A stretch of 64,000 nt of DNA from Dyadobacter sp. 3J3 (lineage in GTDB: Bacteria; Bacteroidota; Bacteroidia; Cytophagales; Spirosomataceae), in contig NZ_VTOL01000005.1 of assembly GCF_009801115.1 (NCBI RefSeq), positions 294,300 through 358,299 on the forward strand, read 5' to 3'. The first letter of the stretch is position 1. Each line of letters opens with the position of its first letter. A program made the position numbers and the translations under genes. The notes beneath the pieces were generated by a model, which was given only the letters and a program-made list of their open reading frames with translations, ran no database searches and was not told where the DNA came from. Shown here piece after piece: positions 45,088 to 53,072 of this stretch.

Positions 45088-46737
45088 ATGAAATTAAAAG
45101 TCATTCTCTGTTATGTTGCGGTTTTTAGTTTTGTCCTCACCGGTTGTAAAAAATCTGAAAAGACGGAACGGGATGTACCCTTATCGCCTATTGACGGTAA
45201 AGTTTTTTCAAAACAAATCGCAGTTTTGGCCTCAGACTCACTGGAAGGAAGAAAACCATTTTCGGCAGGTGAAGAAAAAACGATTCAGTATCTGAAAACA
45301 GAGTTTGAAAAACTGGGACTTAAACCGGGTAATGGCGACAGTTATTTCCAGAAAGTCCCGATGGTTGATATTATGTCAAAACCGTCCGGATCTTTGGTGA
45401 TAAAAAGCAAAAAGGGAAATGTAAAGCTGAAATATCTTGATGATTTTGTTGCCGCTTCAAGGCGTGTGCAGGATCAGGTTAAAATTGAAAATTCAGAATT
45501 AATTTTTGTCGGTTATGGAATTTTTGCTCCTGAGTATGGTTGGAATGATTATGAAGGTTTGGATGTAAAAGGAAAGACGGTAGTCGTGATGGTTAATGAC
45601 CCTGGTTTTGTTGATAGTACTTTGTTCAAAGGAAAAACGATGACTTATTACGGCCGCTGGACTTATAAATTTGAAGAAGCTGCACGACAAGGCGCAGCCG
45701 GTGTTTTGATTATCCATGATACCAAACCGGCTAGTTATGGTTGGGCCGTGGTCAGAAGCGGTTGGTCAAAATCTAAATTGTATCTGGATTCAGAGGATAA
45801 TAATATGTCTAGAGCGAAAATGGAAGGCTGGATTACTTCCGAATCTGCGAAAAAATTATTTAAACTTTCGGGAGTTTCGGATAGCTTGCTGTTTCAGGCA
45901 GGAAAAAAAGGATTTAAACCAGTTTCTTTAAATCTGAAAACATCGCTTGTCATTAATAACAAGATCAAAAAATCTGCTTCCAATAATGTGCTCGCTTTAT
46001 TACCCGGAACTGATCGCAAAGACGAATACATTATTTATTCAGCACACTGGGATCATTTTGGAAAAGGCGAAGCCATCAACGGAGATTCCATATATAATGG
46101 TGCGGCAGATAATGCTTCCGGAACCGCGGCTTTACTGGAAATTGCCAGTGCTTTTACCAAATTGAATAAGAAGCCTTCAAGATCGATTTTGTTTTTGTCT
46201 GTAACAGCCGAAGAACAAGGTTTGCTGGGATCGGAGTATTATACTTCACATCCGGTTTATCCTGTTAATAAAACCGTTGCTGATATCAATATGGATGTTT
46301 TGCAGCCGTTTGGTAAAATGAAAGATATTATCCTGGTTGGAAAAGGACAGTCGGATCTTGATGATTATGCAGATGAAGCTGCCGCACGACAAGGACGTAA
46401 AACACGTGGAGAGCCGGATCCGTCAGGAGGCTGGTATTTCCGTTCCGACCATTTCAATTTTGCTAGAGTGGGAATTCCGGCTTTGTATATTGAAAACGGA
46501 TCTGAATCGGTAGAGCACGGAGAGGCGTGGGGAGAAACGCAAAAAAAGGATTATAATGATAATCGGTATCATTCGCCTGCTGACGAATATTCGCCTTCCT
46601 GGGATATTTTAGGAATTATCGAAGACATCCAGCTGCTTTTCAATGTCGGATATGGTTTGAGCAATGAGGCTACTTTTCCTGGCTGGAAAAAAGGTTCGGA
46701 ATTTAAGGCGGTGCGGGATAAGTCGATGGGTAAATGA
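45088..46737 (+). CDS. M28 family metallopeptidase, lipoprotein
   Basis: 549 residues. A lipobox ends at Cys20 (LTGC). The aminopeptidase core has the two-zinc ligands in SAHWDHFGKG, NGAADNASGTAALLEIA, VTAEEQGLLGSEYY, NMDVL and SDHFNFARVGIPALY. Between the N-terminal strand and the metal sites lies an inserted protease-associated domain (about residues 130-260: FVGYGIFAPEYGWNDYEGLDVKGKTVVVMVNDPGF and AARQGAAGVLIIHD). It trims amino acids from external peptides. It is divergent from the M13 gene; together with the POT transporter this makes a peptide-use group. Confidence 0.95.
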   Translation: MKLKVILCYVAVFSFVLTGCKKSEKTERDVPLSPIDGKVFSKQIAVLASDSLEGRKPFSAGEEKTIQYLKTEFEKLGLKPGNGDSYFQKVPMVDIMSKPSGSLVIKSKKGNVKLKYLDDFVAASRRVQDQVKIENSELIFVGYGIFAPEYGWNDYEGLDVKGKTVVVMVNDPGFVDSTLFKGKTMTYYGRWTYKFEEAARQGAAGVLIIHDTKPASYGWAVVRSGWSKSKLYLDSEDNNMSRAKMEGWITSESAKKLFKLSGVSDSLLFQAGKKGFKPVSLNLKTSLVINNKIKKSASNNVLALLPGTDRKDEYIIYSAHWDHFGKGEAINGDSIYNGAADNASGTAALLEIASAFTKLNKKPSRSILFLSVTAEEQGLLGSEYYTSHPVYPVNKTVADINMDVLQPFGKMKDIILVGKGQSDLDDYADEAAARQGRKTRGEPDPSGGWYFRSDHFNFARVGIPALYIENGSESVEHGEAWGETQKKDYNDNRYHSPADEYSPSWDILGIIEDIQLLFNVGYGLSNEATFPGWKKGSEFKAVRDKSMGK

Positions 46738-46750
46738 TATTAGAAAAAGT

Positions 46751-46785
46751 AAAAGGGAGACAACTTTTAAAGTTGACTCCCTTTT
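46751..46785. terminator. Bidirectional terminator between M28 and POT genes
   Basis: AAAAGGGAG and CTCCCTTTT enclose CAACTTT-T-AAAGTTG, giving an almost fully paired stem with T-rich ends on both strands. Confidence 0.85.
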
Positions 46786-46812
46786 GAACTCTTGATTAGT
46801 ATTAATTATTTT

Positions 46813-46882
46813 CCGCTAACCGCTAACCGCTAACCGCTAACCGCTAACCGCTAACCGCTAACCGCTAACCGCTAACCGCTAA
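46813..46882. repeat. Heptanucleotide tandem repeat, ten copies of CCGCTAA
   Basis: Ten exact head-to-tail copies of CCGCTAA cover 70 bases. The array ends one base before the stop codon of the minus-strand POT gene and follows the M28/POT terminator. On the minus strand the unit is TTAGCGG; because seven is not a multiple of three, the array puts TAG in each reading frame every 21 bases. Confidence 0.97.
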
Positions 46883-48373
46883 CTACTGAATTCCTCCCAT
46901 CCAGTTTTTTACCGGTTTCCAGAATATTAACAATAGCAATCCAAATCCAACAGAGAATAATGTTACCTGGTGGAATAGTGCTGGCATCTGCTGTAAATTT
47001 TCTTCATCGAAACCTCCTGCAAATAATCCGGCGATCAGGTTTCCTAATGATGCAGCGACAAACCATATTCCCATTAACTGGCTAACGTAACGTTTTGGTG
47101 CCAATTTTGTATAGGAACTCAATCCAACAGGACTCAGACAAAGCTCGCCGATTGTATGGACAAGATAAGTAAGTGTCAAAAAGAGTGGTGAAGCCAATTG
47201 TCCTGTAACTGCAACTTTGGATGCCATTTCCATGATGAAAAATCCGGTTCCGACCAATAACAGTGCGATTGCAAACTTTATAGGCGTAGCCGGATTAATT
47301 CCTTTTGCTGAAAGATAGATCCACAGACTTGCCATCACCGGAGCGAAAATCAGGATGAATGTTCCATTGAAATTCTGGAACCAGCTTGAAGGCATTTCCC
47401 ATCCGCCAAAAGTACGCTGCGTATAACGTTCTGCGAAGATTTGAAGTGAAGATCCTGCCTGCTCAAATCCTGACCAGAATATAGCGGCAGCCAAAAAGAA
47501 AACGATTAATACGTAAATACGTTTTCTCTCTACCGGAGATAATCCTCCCGCGACCAAAATGTAGATGAAGTAAAATAAAGAAACAGTTACGATGATAATA
47601 CCTGCTCCTTGCGCAAGACCCTGAGCGGTGCTCATATCAATGAATCCTTTTAACTGCAATGCGGATAGAAATAATACTAACATAGCAACCAGTCCGTACC
47701 CAAGTTTTTTCTCTGAACCAGATTTGGCAACGGATTCCGGTGTACTTATTTTAGCAGCTGGTACTTCACCAAATCCTTGCAGATATTTTTTACTTCCGAA
47801 TTTGAAAACGGTTAAACCCAACGCCATACCAATAGCCGCTGCGCCGAAACCCATATGCCAGTTTATTTTCTGACCTAGAAATCCTACGATGGTAATTCCT
47901 AAGATGGATCCCAGATTAATGCCCATATAAAAAATAGAAAAGGCAGCGTCACGTCTTGCTCCGCCTTCCGGGTATAATTCTCCAACTATAGAGCTGATAT
48001 TAGCTTTTAGTAATCCGGTTCCAATAGCAACAGTGATCAATCCGATAAAGAAGATGCTTGTGGGACCCGGAATTGCAAGAATAATATGGCCGAGCATAAT
48101 GACAATTCCGCCATACCAGATCGCTTTTTTCTGTCCAAGGATATTATCTGCAAGCCAGCCGCCCGGAAGTGTTAATAAGTAAACCGCAGACGTGTATAAT
48201 CCGTATACCGCAGCAGCTTCGGCGGCTTCAAGCCCCATGCCTCCTCTGACATTATCCAAAAGGAAAAGCAGAAGAATGGCCCGCATACCATAATAACTAA
48301 AACGCTCCCACATTTCAGCAAAAAATAAGACGTAGAGACCGCGCGGGTGCTTTTGTGATAGAGTCGAAGTCAT
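46883..48373 (-). CDS. POT-family peptide MFS transporter
   Basis: 496 residues with about 12-14 membrane segments. The start HPRGLYVLFFAEMWERFSYYGMRAILLLFL carries the ExxER-type motif of proton-coupled oligopeptide transporters, followed by LPGGWLADNILGQKKAIWYGG and FSIFYMGINLGS (PTR2 motif) and LCLSPVGLSSYTKLAP. It brings di- and tripeptides across the inner membrane. Its stop codon abuts the heptanucleotide array. Convergent with the M28 gene. Confidence 0.95.
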   Translation of the reverse strand: MTSTLSQKHPRGLYVLFFAEMWERFSYYGMRAILLLFLLDNVRGGMGLEAAEAAAVYGLYTSAVYLLTLPGGWLADNILGQKKAIWYGGIVIMLGHIILAIPGPTSIFFIGLITVAIGTGLLKANISSIVGELYPEGGARRDAAFSIFYMGINLGSILGITIVGFLGQKINWHMGFGAAAIGMALGLTVFKFGSKKYLQGFGEVPAAKISTPESVAKSGSEKKLGYGLVAMLVLFLSALQLKGFIDMSTAQGLAQGAGIIIVTVSLFYFIYILVAGGLSPVERKRIYVLIVFFLAAAIFWSGFEQAGSSLQIFAERYTQRTFGGWEMPSSWFQNFNGTFILIFAPVMASLWIYLSAKGINPATPIKFAIALLLVGTGFFIMEMASKVAVTGQLASPLFLTLTYLVHTIGELCLSPVGLSSYTKLAPKRYVSQLMGIWFVAASLGNLIAGLFAGGFDEENLQQMPALFHQVTLFSVGFGLLLLIFWKPVKNWMGGIQ

Positions 48374-48550
48374 ATAGAGAAAAGAAGTATTTTATTTGGT
48401 TATAAGCTTGTGCCAGGTGGTTTTAATAGCGCAAGTTAGGAATTATGGCCAAATTTTAAATATTTATTTGTTGAAGCAATTATTTCAGAATTTTTAAAGA
48501 GGTGGATAGATTAATTTAACTGATTAAATTATTGATTTCTTTTCTATGAC

Positions 48551-48592
48551 AAAAAAAAGCCGGAAACAGAGTTATGAACCCTATTCCCGGCT
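48551..48592 (-). terminator. Terminator of the coiled-coil protein gene
   Basis: On the minus strand AGCCGG and CCGGCT enclose a 23-base loop and are followed by a run of eight T residues. Confidence 0.75.
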
Positions 48593-48610
48593 AATAATAA
48601 TATTCTGGTT

Positions 48611-49519
48611 TTACTTCACAGAAAATGTTCCTTGTCCAACCTGGAATCCTTCTGAATACAGTTCAATTGTATAAGTTCCCGATTTGAAAGCAGCATTTCT
48701 ATCGTATAAGATGCTGACATCCTGGTTATTGTTGCTATACATTACATCCTGGCTAATGGTGTAACCTTGTTCTTGTCCATTAAACTCAAACTTGCCTGAA
48801 CCGGTTGCATCATCAGCGATAGTAGCTCCGCTAGGATCAATCACGCGCAAATAAACTTTCTTGTTATCTGCCATGGTCAATGGATTTTTTTCTAGTATGA
48901 AGTCGACACGTATTTTATCGATTCGTTTCGATTTTACATTTTCACCTTCACGAACTTTTCCTTTTGATGAAATTGCATATACTTTCACATTACGTGCACG
49001 CAAAGCAGCTGCTGTTGTAACTTTGGATTCCAACTCTGCATTCTTTGTTACTACACCCGTAAGAGAATCTGAAACAGCTTTTTTGCTAGTTTCCAGTTCT
49101 GCTTTTTCTTGTGTTAGTGTTTCAGTTTTACTTATTAATTGTTGGTTTTCTTCTCTTAACTGAGCGATTTCCTCATCCTTTTTGGTAAGGAATGTTTCAT
49201 ATTCCTTGATTTTATTACCCAAAGTTTTTGTGCCTTTACGTAAAGCTACACGATCTTTTTCCAAATCGGCCTTTGCTTTTTGAAGTTCTTCAATGTTTCC
49301 GCCAAGACCTTGTACTTCTATAATTTTTGCATCAAGTTGTTTAGAGATGGAATCGAGTTTAATCTCGTTCATCGCGAGTTCGTTTACTCTAACTTCCAGA
49401 TCGGCTTCCTGTTTTGTTGTGATATTACGTTCCTGATAATACAAATATCCGAACACTGCCGCCACAACGGTCATAATGATTAGGCCAATAACAAGACCGG
49501 TATTATTCTTATTCTCCAT
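48611..49519 (-). CDS. Membrane-anchored coiled-coil protein of unknown function
   Basis: 302 residues. One membrane segment at about 8-27 (LVIGLIIMTVVAAVFGYLYY), then a long heptad-rich coiled coil from about 35 to 170 (LEKDRVALRKGTKTLGNKIKEYETFLTKKDEEIAQLREENQQ region), then a beta-rich C-terminal domain (about 175-302) with KRIDKIRVDFILEKNPLTMADNKKVYLRVIDPSGATI and SGTYTIELYSEGFQVGQGTFSV. The C-terminal part looks like an immunoglobulin-like fold. The layout suggests a periplasmic spacer protein. No family is recognised. It has its own terminator. Confidence 0.75.
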   Translation of the reverse strand: MENKNNTGLVIGLIIMTVVAAVFGYLYYQERNITTKQEADLEVRVNELAMNEIKLDSISKQLDAKIIEVQGLGGNIEELQKAKADLEKDRVALRKGTKTLGNKIKEYETFLTKKDEEIAQLREENQQLISKTETLTQEKAELETSKKAVSDSLTGVVTKNAELESKVTTAAALRARNVKVYAISSKGKVREGENVKSKRIDKIRVDFILEKNPLTMADNKKVYLRVIDPSGATIADDATGSGKFEFNGQEQGYTISQDVMYSNNNQDVSILYDRNAAFKSGTYTIELYSEGFQVGQGTFSVK

Positions 49520-49611
49520 AACATTTAATTTAGGTTAAACTTATTCTTGTTAATGTTCTATAAATAATTGTGCCATGCTATACGTTTTAGAATTTTATAT
49601 TCCTGAAAAAG

Positions 49612-49651
49612 AAAAACCCGTTCAAAGTAAGATACTTCAAACGGGTTTTTT
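49612..49651 (-). terminator. Terminator of the LemA-TPM-TPM group
   Basis: AAACCCGTT and AACGGGTTT with an inner AAGTA/TACTT pairing form a long hairpin with T runs on the minus strand, 70 bases past the end of the second TPM gene. Confidence 0.85.
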
Positions 49652-49720
49652 CTGAATATATAGACGTTTGCTGGAAACGTGGGTACTGAACAATAAACAA
49701 ACTGGCGAATAATTCCGCAA

Positions 49721-50494
49721 TTAATAATCTCCGCCGGCTCCACCGCCTCCGAAGCTGCCGCCTCCGAAACCGCCAAATCCACCGCCGTCACCTCCACCAA
49801 AACCTCCTCCCCAGTTTCCTGATGAGCTTCCTCCGCTGGAATGTGTAGTGTATGGAAAGAAAATCGGTCCGCCTCCCATGTTACGGAATCCACCACCTCC
49901 ACCACCTTTATTACGGGAAATGATGAAAATAATCACAATGAAAACGACAACCAGAATTAGTAAAGGGGAAGTACCACCACCACCGTCATCCTCTTTTGCA
50001 TCGGCTTTATATTCTCCTGTCGCATATTTGATGATCATATCGACACCCTTATCAAGGCCGCGGTAGTACATGCCGTTTTTGAATTCCGGCGTTATTACCT
50101 GGGTGATAATTCTTTTTGCAATCGCGTCAGGAACTGCGCCTTCCATACCATATCCCGTACTGATATATATTTTCCGGTCGGTGGAAGCCCATAGTATCAC
50201 GATGCCGTTATTTTTTCCTTTTCCTCCCACGCCCCATTCTCTTCCGAGTTTCAGGGCATAGTCGGCGATCGGATAGTCTCCGGTTGTTGGAACAACAACG
50301 ATGGCAATCTGTGAAGATGTGGAGTCACTGTAAGCGTCCAGTTTTTGTTCAAGCGCGCTAATTTCCGTTGGATTAAGCTGCTTGGCAAAATCATTTACCA
50401 AACGTGGCGGATTAGGCTTTGCAGGTACATCCTGAGCCACAACGCGGCAAAGGAGGGAAAGAAACAGGAAAGAAAAAATGATATATTTTTTCAT
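49721..50494 (-). CDS. TPM-domain membrane protein with glycine-rich tail (YgcG-like)
   Basis: 257 residues: signal peptide (1-20), a TPM domain at about 30-160 (VNDFAKQLNPTEISALEQKLDAYSDSTSSQIAIVVV, YALKLGREWGVGGKGKNNGIVILWASTDRKIYISTGYGMEGAVPD), a membrane segment at about 177-193 (PLLILVVVFIVIIFII), and a Gly/Ser/Phe-rich tail to the end. The GGFGGG-type tail is common in this family. TPM proteins have been linked to phosphatase and photosystem assembly roles, but the function in Bacteroidota is unknown. It lies six bases after the previous TPM gene. Confidence 0.9.
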   Translation of the reverse strand: MKKYIIFSFLFLSLLCRVVAQDVPAKPNPPRLVNDFAKQLNPTEISALEQKLDAYSDSTSSQIAIVVVPTTGDYPIADYALKLGREWGVGGKGKNNGIVILWASTDRKIYISTGYGMEGAVPDAIAKRIITQVITPEFKNGMYYRGLDKGVDMIIKYATGEYKADAKEDDGGGGTSPLLILVVVFIVIIFIISRNKGGGGGGFRNMGGGPIFFPYTTHSSGGSSSGNWGGGFGGGDGGGFGGFGGGSFGGGGAGGDY

Positions 50495-50500
50495 AGATAA

Positions 50501-50938
50501 TTACCCGAAAGAAATATCGTCAGGCAGTTCATTAACATCGTCTGAGCGATATGGGAAATGAATTTTTAATTGAAGTCCGGCCTCTCTGATTCCGGCAGAA
50601 AGTCCGTCTGTAAATTTACCTTGAGAAAAATAACTCCGCAGCAAATCTTTTGTACTATTCCAAAAATCAGCCGGTACTTTGTCGTTTATTCCTTTATCTC
50701 CCAAAACAGCAAATTTGCGGTCCTCATAAGCGAGATAAAAAAGTACCCCATTTTGCTCTTGAGTGGCATGCATACCCAAAATACTGAAAACTTCTTTTGC
50801 TCTTTCCAGAACATCATTGGTAGCACAGTTCTTTTCGATGTGCACCTTAACCTCCCCGGAAGTTTGTTTTTCAGCTTCCTGAATTGCAGCAATTATCTGC
50901 TTTTGTTCCTCATCTGAGAAAAAAAGTGAATCAGGCAT
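50501..50938 (-). CDS. TPM-domain protein
   Basis: 145 residues, all one TPM domain and without a signal peptide: FFSDEEQKQIIAAIQEAEKQTSGEVKVHIE, NGVLFYLAYEDRKFAVLGDKGINDKVPADFW, and SQGKFTDGLSAGIREAG. It lies between lemA (65 bases) and the larger TPM gene (six bases) on the same strand, a gene order often seen in Bacteroidota. Function unknown. Confidence 0.9.
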   Translation of the reverse strand: MPDSLFFSDEEQKQIIAAIQEAEKQTSGEVKVHIEKNCATNDVLERAKEVFSILGMHATQEQNGVLFYLAYEDRKFAVLGDKGINDKVPADFWNSTKDLLRSYFSQGKFTDGLSAGIREAGLQLKIHFPYRSDDVNELPDDISFG

Positions 50939-51003
50939 GGATTAGTTGAAAGTTGAGAGTGGAAAATCGGGTTGAAGGAGATTCCTAAAACCCGATTCTT
51001 TTA

Positions 51004-51585
51004 TTAAAACTTAACAGTTGGAGCATTTTCAGAACCCGCTGCGGCTGTGAAGTAACCTTTTTGAGCAAAGCCAAATATACCAGCGAAAAGATTGGTAGGG
51101 AACGTGCGTACTTCCTGGTTGTAATCTTTTACTACCGTGTTAAAGTCATTACGGGCAACAGCAATACGGTTTTCAGTTCCTTCTAATTGTGCCTGAAGTT
51201 CCAGAAAGTTCTGGTTTGCTTTCAGGTCAGGATATTTTTCAACCGATACCAAAAGGCGGGATAAAGCACCGCTTAGCTGATCTTGCGCTCCTTGAAATTT
51301 ATCGATATTTTCGGGAGTAAGCTGATCTGCGTTGATGGTTGTTGACGTTGCTTTGGCACGTGCCTCGATAACAGCTGTCAATGTACTTTTTTCAAAATCC
51401 GCTGCACCTTTTACGGTACTTACGAGGTTAGGAATAAGGTCTGCGCGGCGTTGGTACTGGCTTTCGACTTTTGCCCATGATTCTTTCACGACTTCATCTT
51501 TGCCTACCAAGCCATTATATTTGCCACATCCAACAAATCCGAAAATAAGAAGAATGACAACAACTGCGATTAGTCCTTTTGACAT
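51004..51585 (-). CDS. LemA-family protein
   Basis: 193 residues from the ATG at 51585, which begins directly with the hydrophobic segment (KGLIAVVVILLIFGFVG, then Cys20 in a weak lipobox context); an in-frame ATG 12 codons upstream is less likely. The family core is YNGLVGKDEVVKESWAKVESQYQRRADLIPNLVSTVKGAADFEKSTLTAVIEARAKA and VARNDFNTVVKDYNQEVRTFPTNLFAG. LemA proteins are small helical membrane proteins of unclear function, often linked to TPM genes, as in this three-gene run. Confidence 0.93.
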   Translation of the reverse strand: MSKGLIAVVVILLIFGFVGCGKYNGLVGKDEVVKESWAKVESQYQRRADLIPNLVSTVKGAADFEKSTLTAVIEARAKATSTTINADQLTPENIDKFQGAQDQLSGALSRLLVSVEKYPDLKANQNFLELQAQLEGTENRIAVARNDFNTVVKDYNQEVRTFPTNLFAGIFGFAQKGYFTAAAGSENAPTVKF

Positions 51586-51628
51586 TGTAATATTTGATTT
51601 AGAGTTAATGATTGGGTCCAAAGTTGAC

Positions 51629-51636
51629 CAAAGCTA
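51629..51636 (-). promoter_or_regulatory. Possible -7 element before lemA
   Basis: TAGCTTTG on the minus strand (complement at 51629-51636) matches TAnnTTTG, 43 bases before the chosen lemA start. It also supports choosing the ATG at 51585 over the one at 51621. No good -33 element seen. Confidence 0.35.
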
Positions 51637-51708
51637 GCAAAATCTTTAAGAAAAACTACATAACCGGCAACGGGACATTATACAGCGTCTTAACCCGTGA
51701 TGACAGGA

Positions 51709-52911
51709 TTAAATACTGCCCACTCCGGCAATTGTATTCCATCGTACCCAGTTCCCGGAAACATTGTAATCAATGAGAAAACTTTCAAAAAACATAGCAC
51801 CCCAGGTCCAGTTGATACCAAGTTCGTTGCTCAAATAATCTGCTGCGAGATTTCTTTCCGTTGTGGTAAGATATCCGGTAGAGATTAATTTATTAATTGC
51901 TTCGTTCACTGCTTCATTTTCCGTTGTGGCACTGGTCCATTTTTCAAAAACAGGGAGTTCATTAAGCCAGCGTTTGTTGATTTCATGTTTTATTCCGCTT
52001 GGTTTAAAAAGTCTGGAACCGTGACGGAGTAATGACCAGTTGGCGAAATCCCTTTTTAATAGATCCCGAAGAACAATCGTTCCATCAGGATTTTGCGGTA
52101 AATAAGGATTTAAAGCAAAATAGACTGTTCTCGGTGAAAGACAGCCTAACGAAAGCCACGTCGATAATTTGTAGTCTACTATCGGTTCTGAGGATTTCAG
52201 AGTCTTTCCTGTTTTAATATATTCTTCAATAAACTGATCCAACTTCACCAATGCTATGGTTTCTCCACCTTTTTGTGAAAAATCAGATGAATTTTTATTT
52301 GATTCCGTTATTTCAAATGGATCAATAGAAATCATCGGAAGTGATGGAATTAACCCTGCTTCATAGCCCTGAGGCAAATTAATATGCTCGGGTTCAGGAA
52401 AAACTGCTTTTACTTTTAATCCACCCTTCATTTTTTCATAAAACTCAGGAAAGTCAAAAGGAAGTTTGTTGATAGAGAATGGTAGATCGATTGCGCTTCC
52501 CAGTGTTGTCATCCAGAAAAGTTTGATATCAACGTTCATAACCTTGATATTTTTACTCAACGAAGTTTCGACGCTGGTTTCATCGGGCGCAATTTCTTTG
52601 CTTGTATAAATATATTGAGCGGCATATTCCTCGGCGAGTTCGGCGATAATCTTTTCGGGTTCACCAATACGGATCAAAAGGTCGCCACCTTTTTCGCGCA
52701 AACGGTTTCTCAAATCCAGAACTGATTCCAATAAAAACTGAGCTCTTAGTGCTCCTGCACGACGAAAACCATATTTTGTTTTTTCAAATTGACGAGGGTC
52801 AAAAACATAAACCGGAACAACTTCCTGGGCGGATTGGGTGGCAGCAAAAAAGGCTTCGTTATCCTGAAGTCTAAGGTCGTTGCGAAACCAATAAATAATA
52901 CGGTGAATCAT
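51709..52911 (-). CDS. DASH-type cryptochrome/photolyase, short C-terminus
   Basis: 400 residues, no signal. The photolyase N-domain is seen in IIYWFRNDLRLQDNEAFFAA and VYVFDPRQ, and the FAD-binding helical domain in YKLSTWLSLGCLSPRTVYFAL, FANWSLLRHGSRLFKPSG, WTSATTENEAVNEAINKLISTGYLTTTERNLAADYLSNELGINWTWGAMFFESFLIDYNVSGNWVRWNTIAGVG. These match the cryptochrome-DASH group. It stops straight after AGVGS, whereas most members continue some 30-50 residues further with an NDPR-type segment. It would use FAD and blue light for DNA repair or sensing. Confidence 0.88.
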   Translation of the reverse strand: MIHRIIYWFRNDLRLQDNEAFFAATQSAQEVVPVYVFDPRQFEKTKYGFRRAGALRAQFLLESVLDLRNRLREKGGDLLIRIGEPEKIIAELAEEYAAQYIYTSKEIAPDETSVETSLSKNIKVMNVDIKLFWMTTLGSAIDLPFSINKLPFDFPEFYEKMKGGLKVKAVFPEPEHINLPQGYEAGLIPSLPMISIDPFEITESNKNSSDFSQKGGETIALVKLDQFIEEYIKTGKTLKSSEPIVDYKLSTWLSLGCLSPRTVYFALNPYLPQNPDGTIVLRDLLKRDFANWSLLRHGSRLFKPSGIKHEINKRWLNELPVFEKWTSATTENEAVNEAINKLISTGYLTTTERNLAADYLSNELGINWTWGAMFFESFLIDYNVSGNWVRWNTIAGVGSI

Positions 52912-53008
52912 TGAAGGAAATAATAGAAGAAAAATTTATCGTTGTTAATGCAAGTATACTAAAATTAGCCCGGATGGCTGATGTTACCGGCAAGTGGCTA
53001 TGAAACAA

Positions 53009-53054
53009 AAAATCCAACAAAATAGTCTCGAAAAGACTTATTTTGTTGGATTTA
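53009..53054 (-). terminator. Terminator of the PorE-like gene
   Basis: AAATCCAACAAAATA and TATTTTGTTGGATTT pair over 15 bases with a small inner GTCT/AGAC stem; a T run follows on the minus strand. Confidence 0.88.
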
Positions 53055-53072
53055 TAAATTTTGGATTACTTT

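Noticed and set aside
46813..46882. Possible CRISPR array
   Set aside because: Units are seven bases long, exact and without spacers; it is a simple tandem repeat.
49558..49905. Minus-strand open frame overlapping the end of the glycine-rich TPM gene
   Set aside because: Its Glu/Ala/Val-rich start comes from reading the Gly-codon repeat in another frame.
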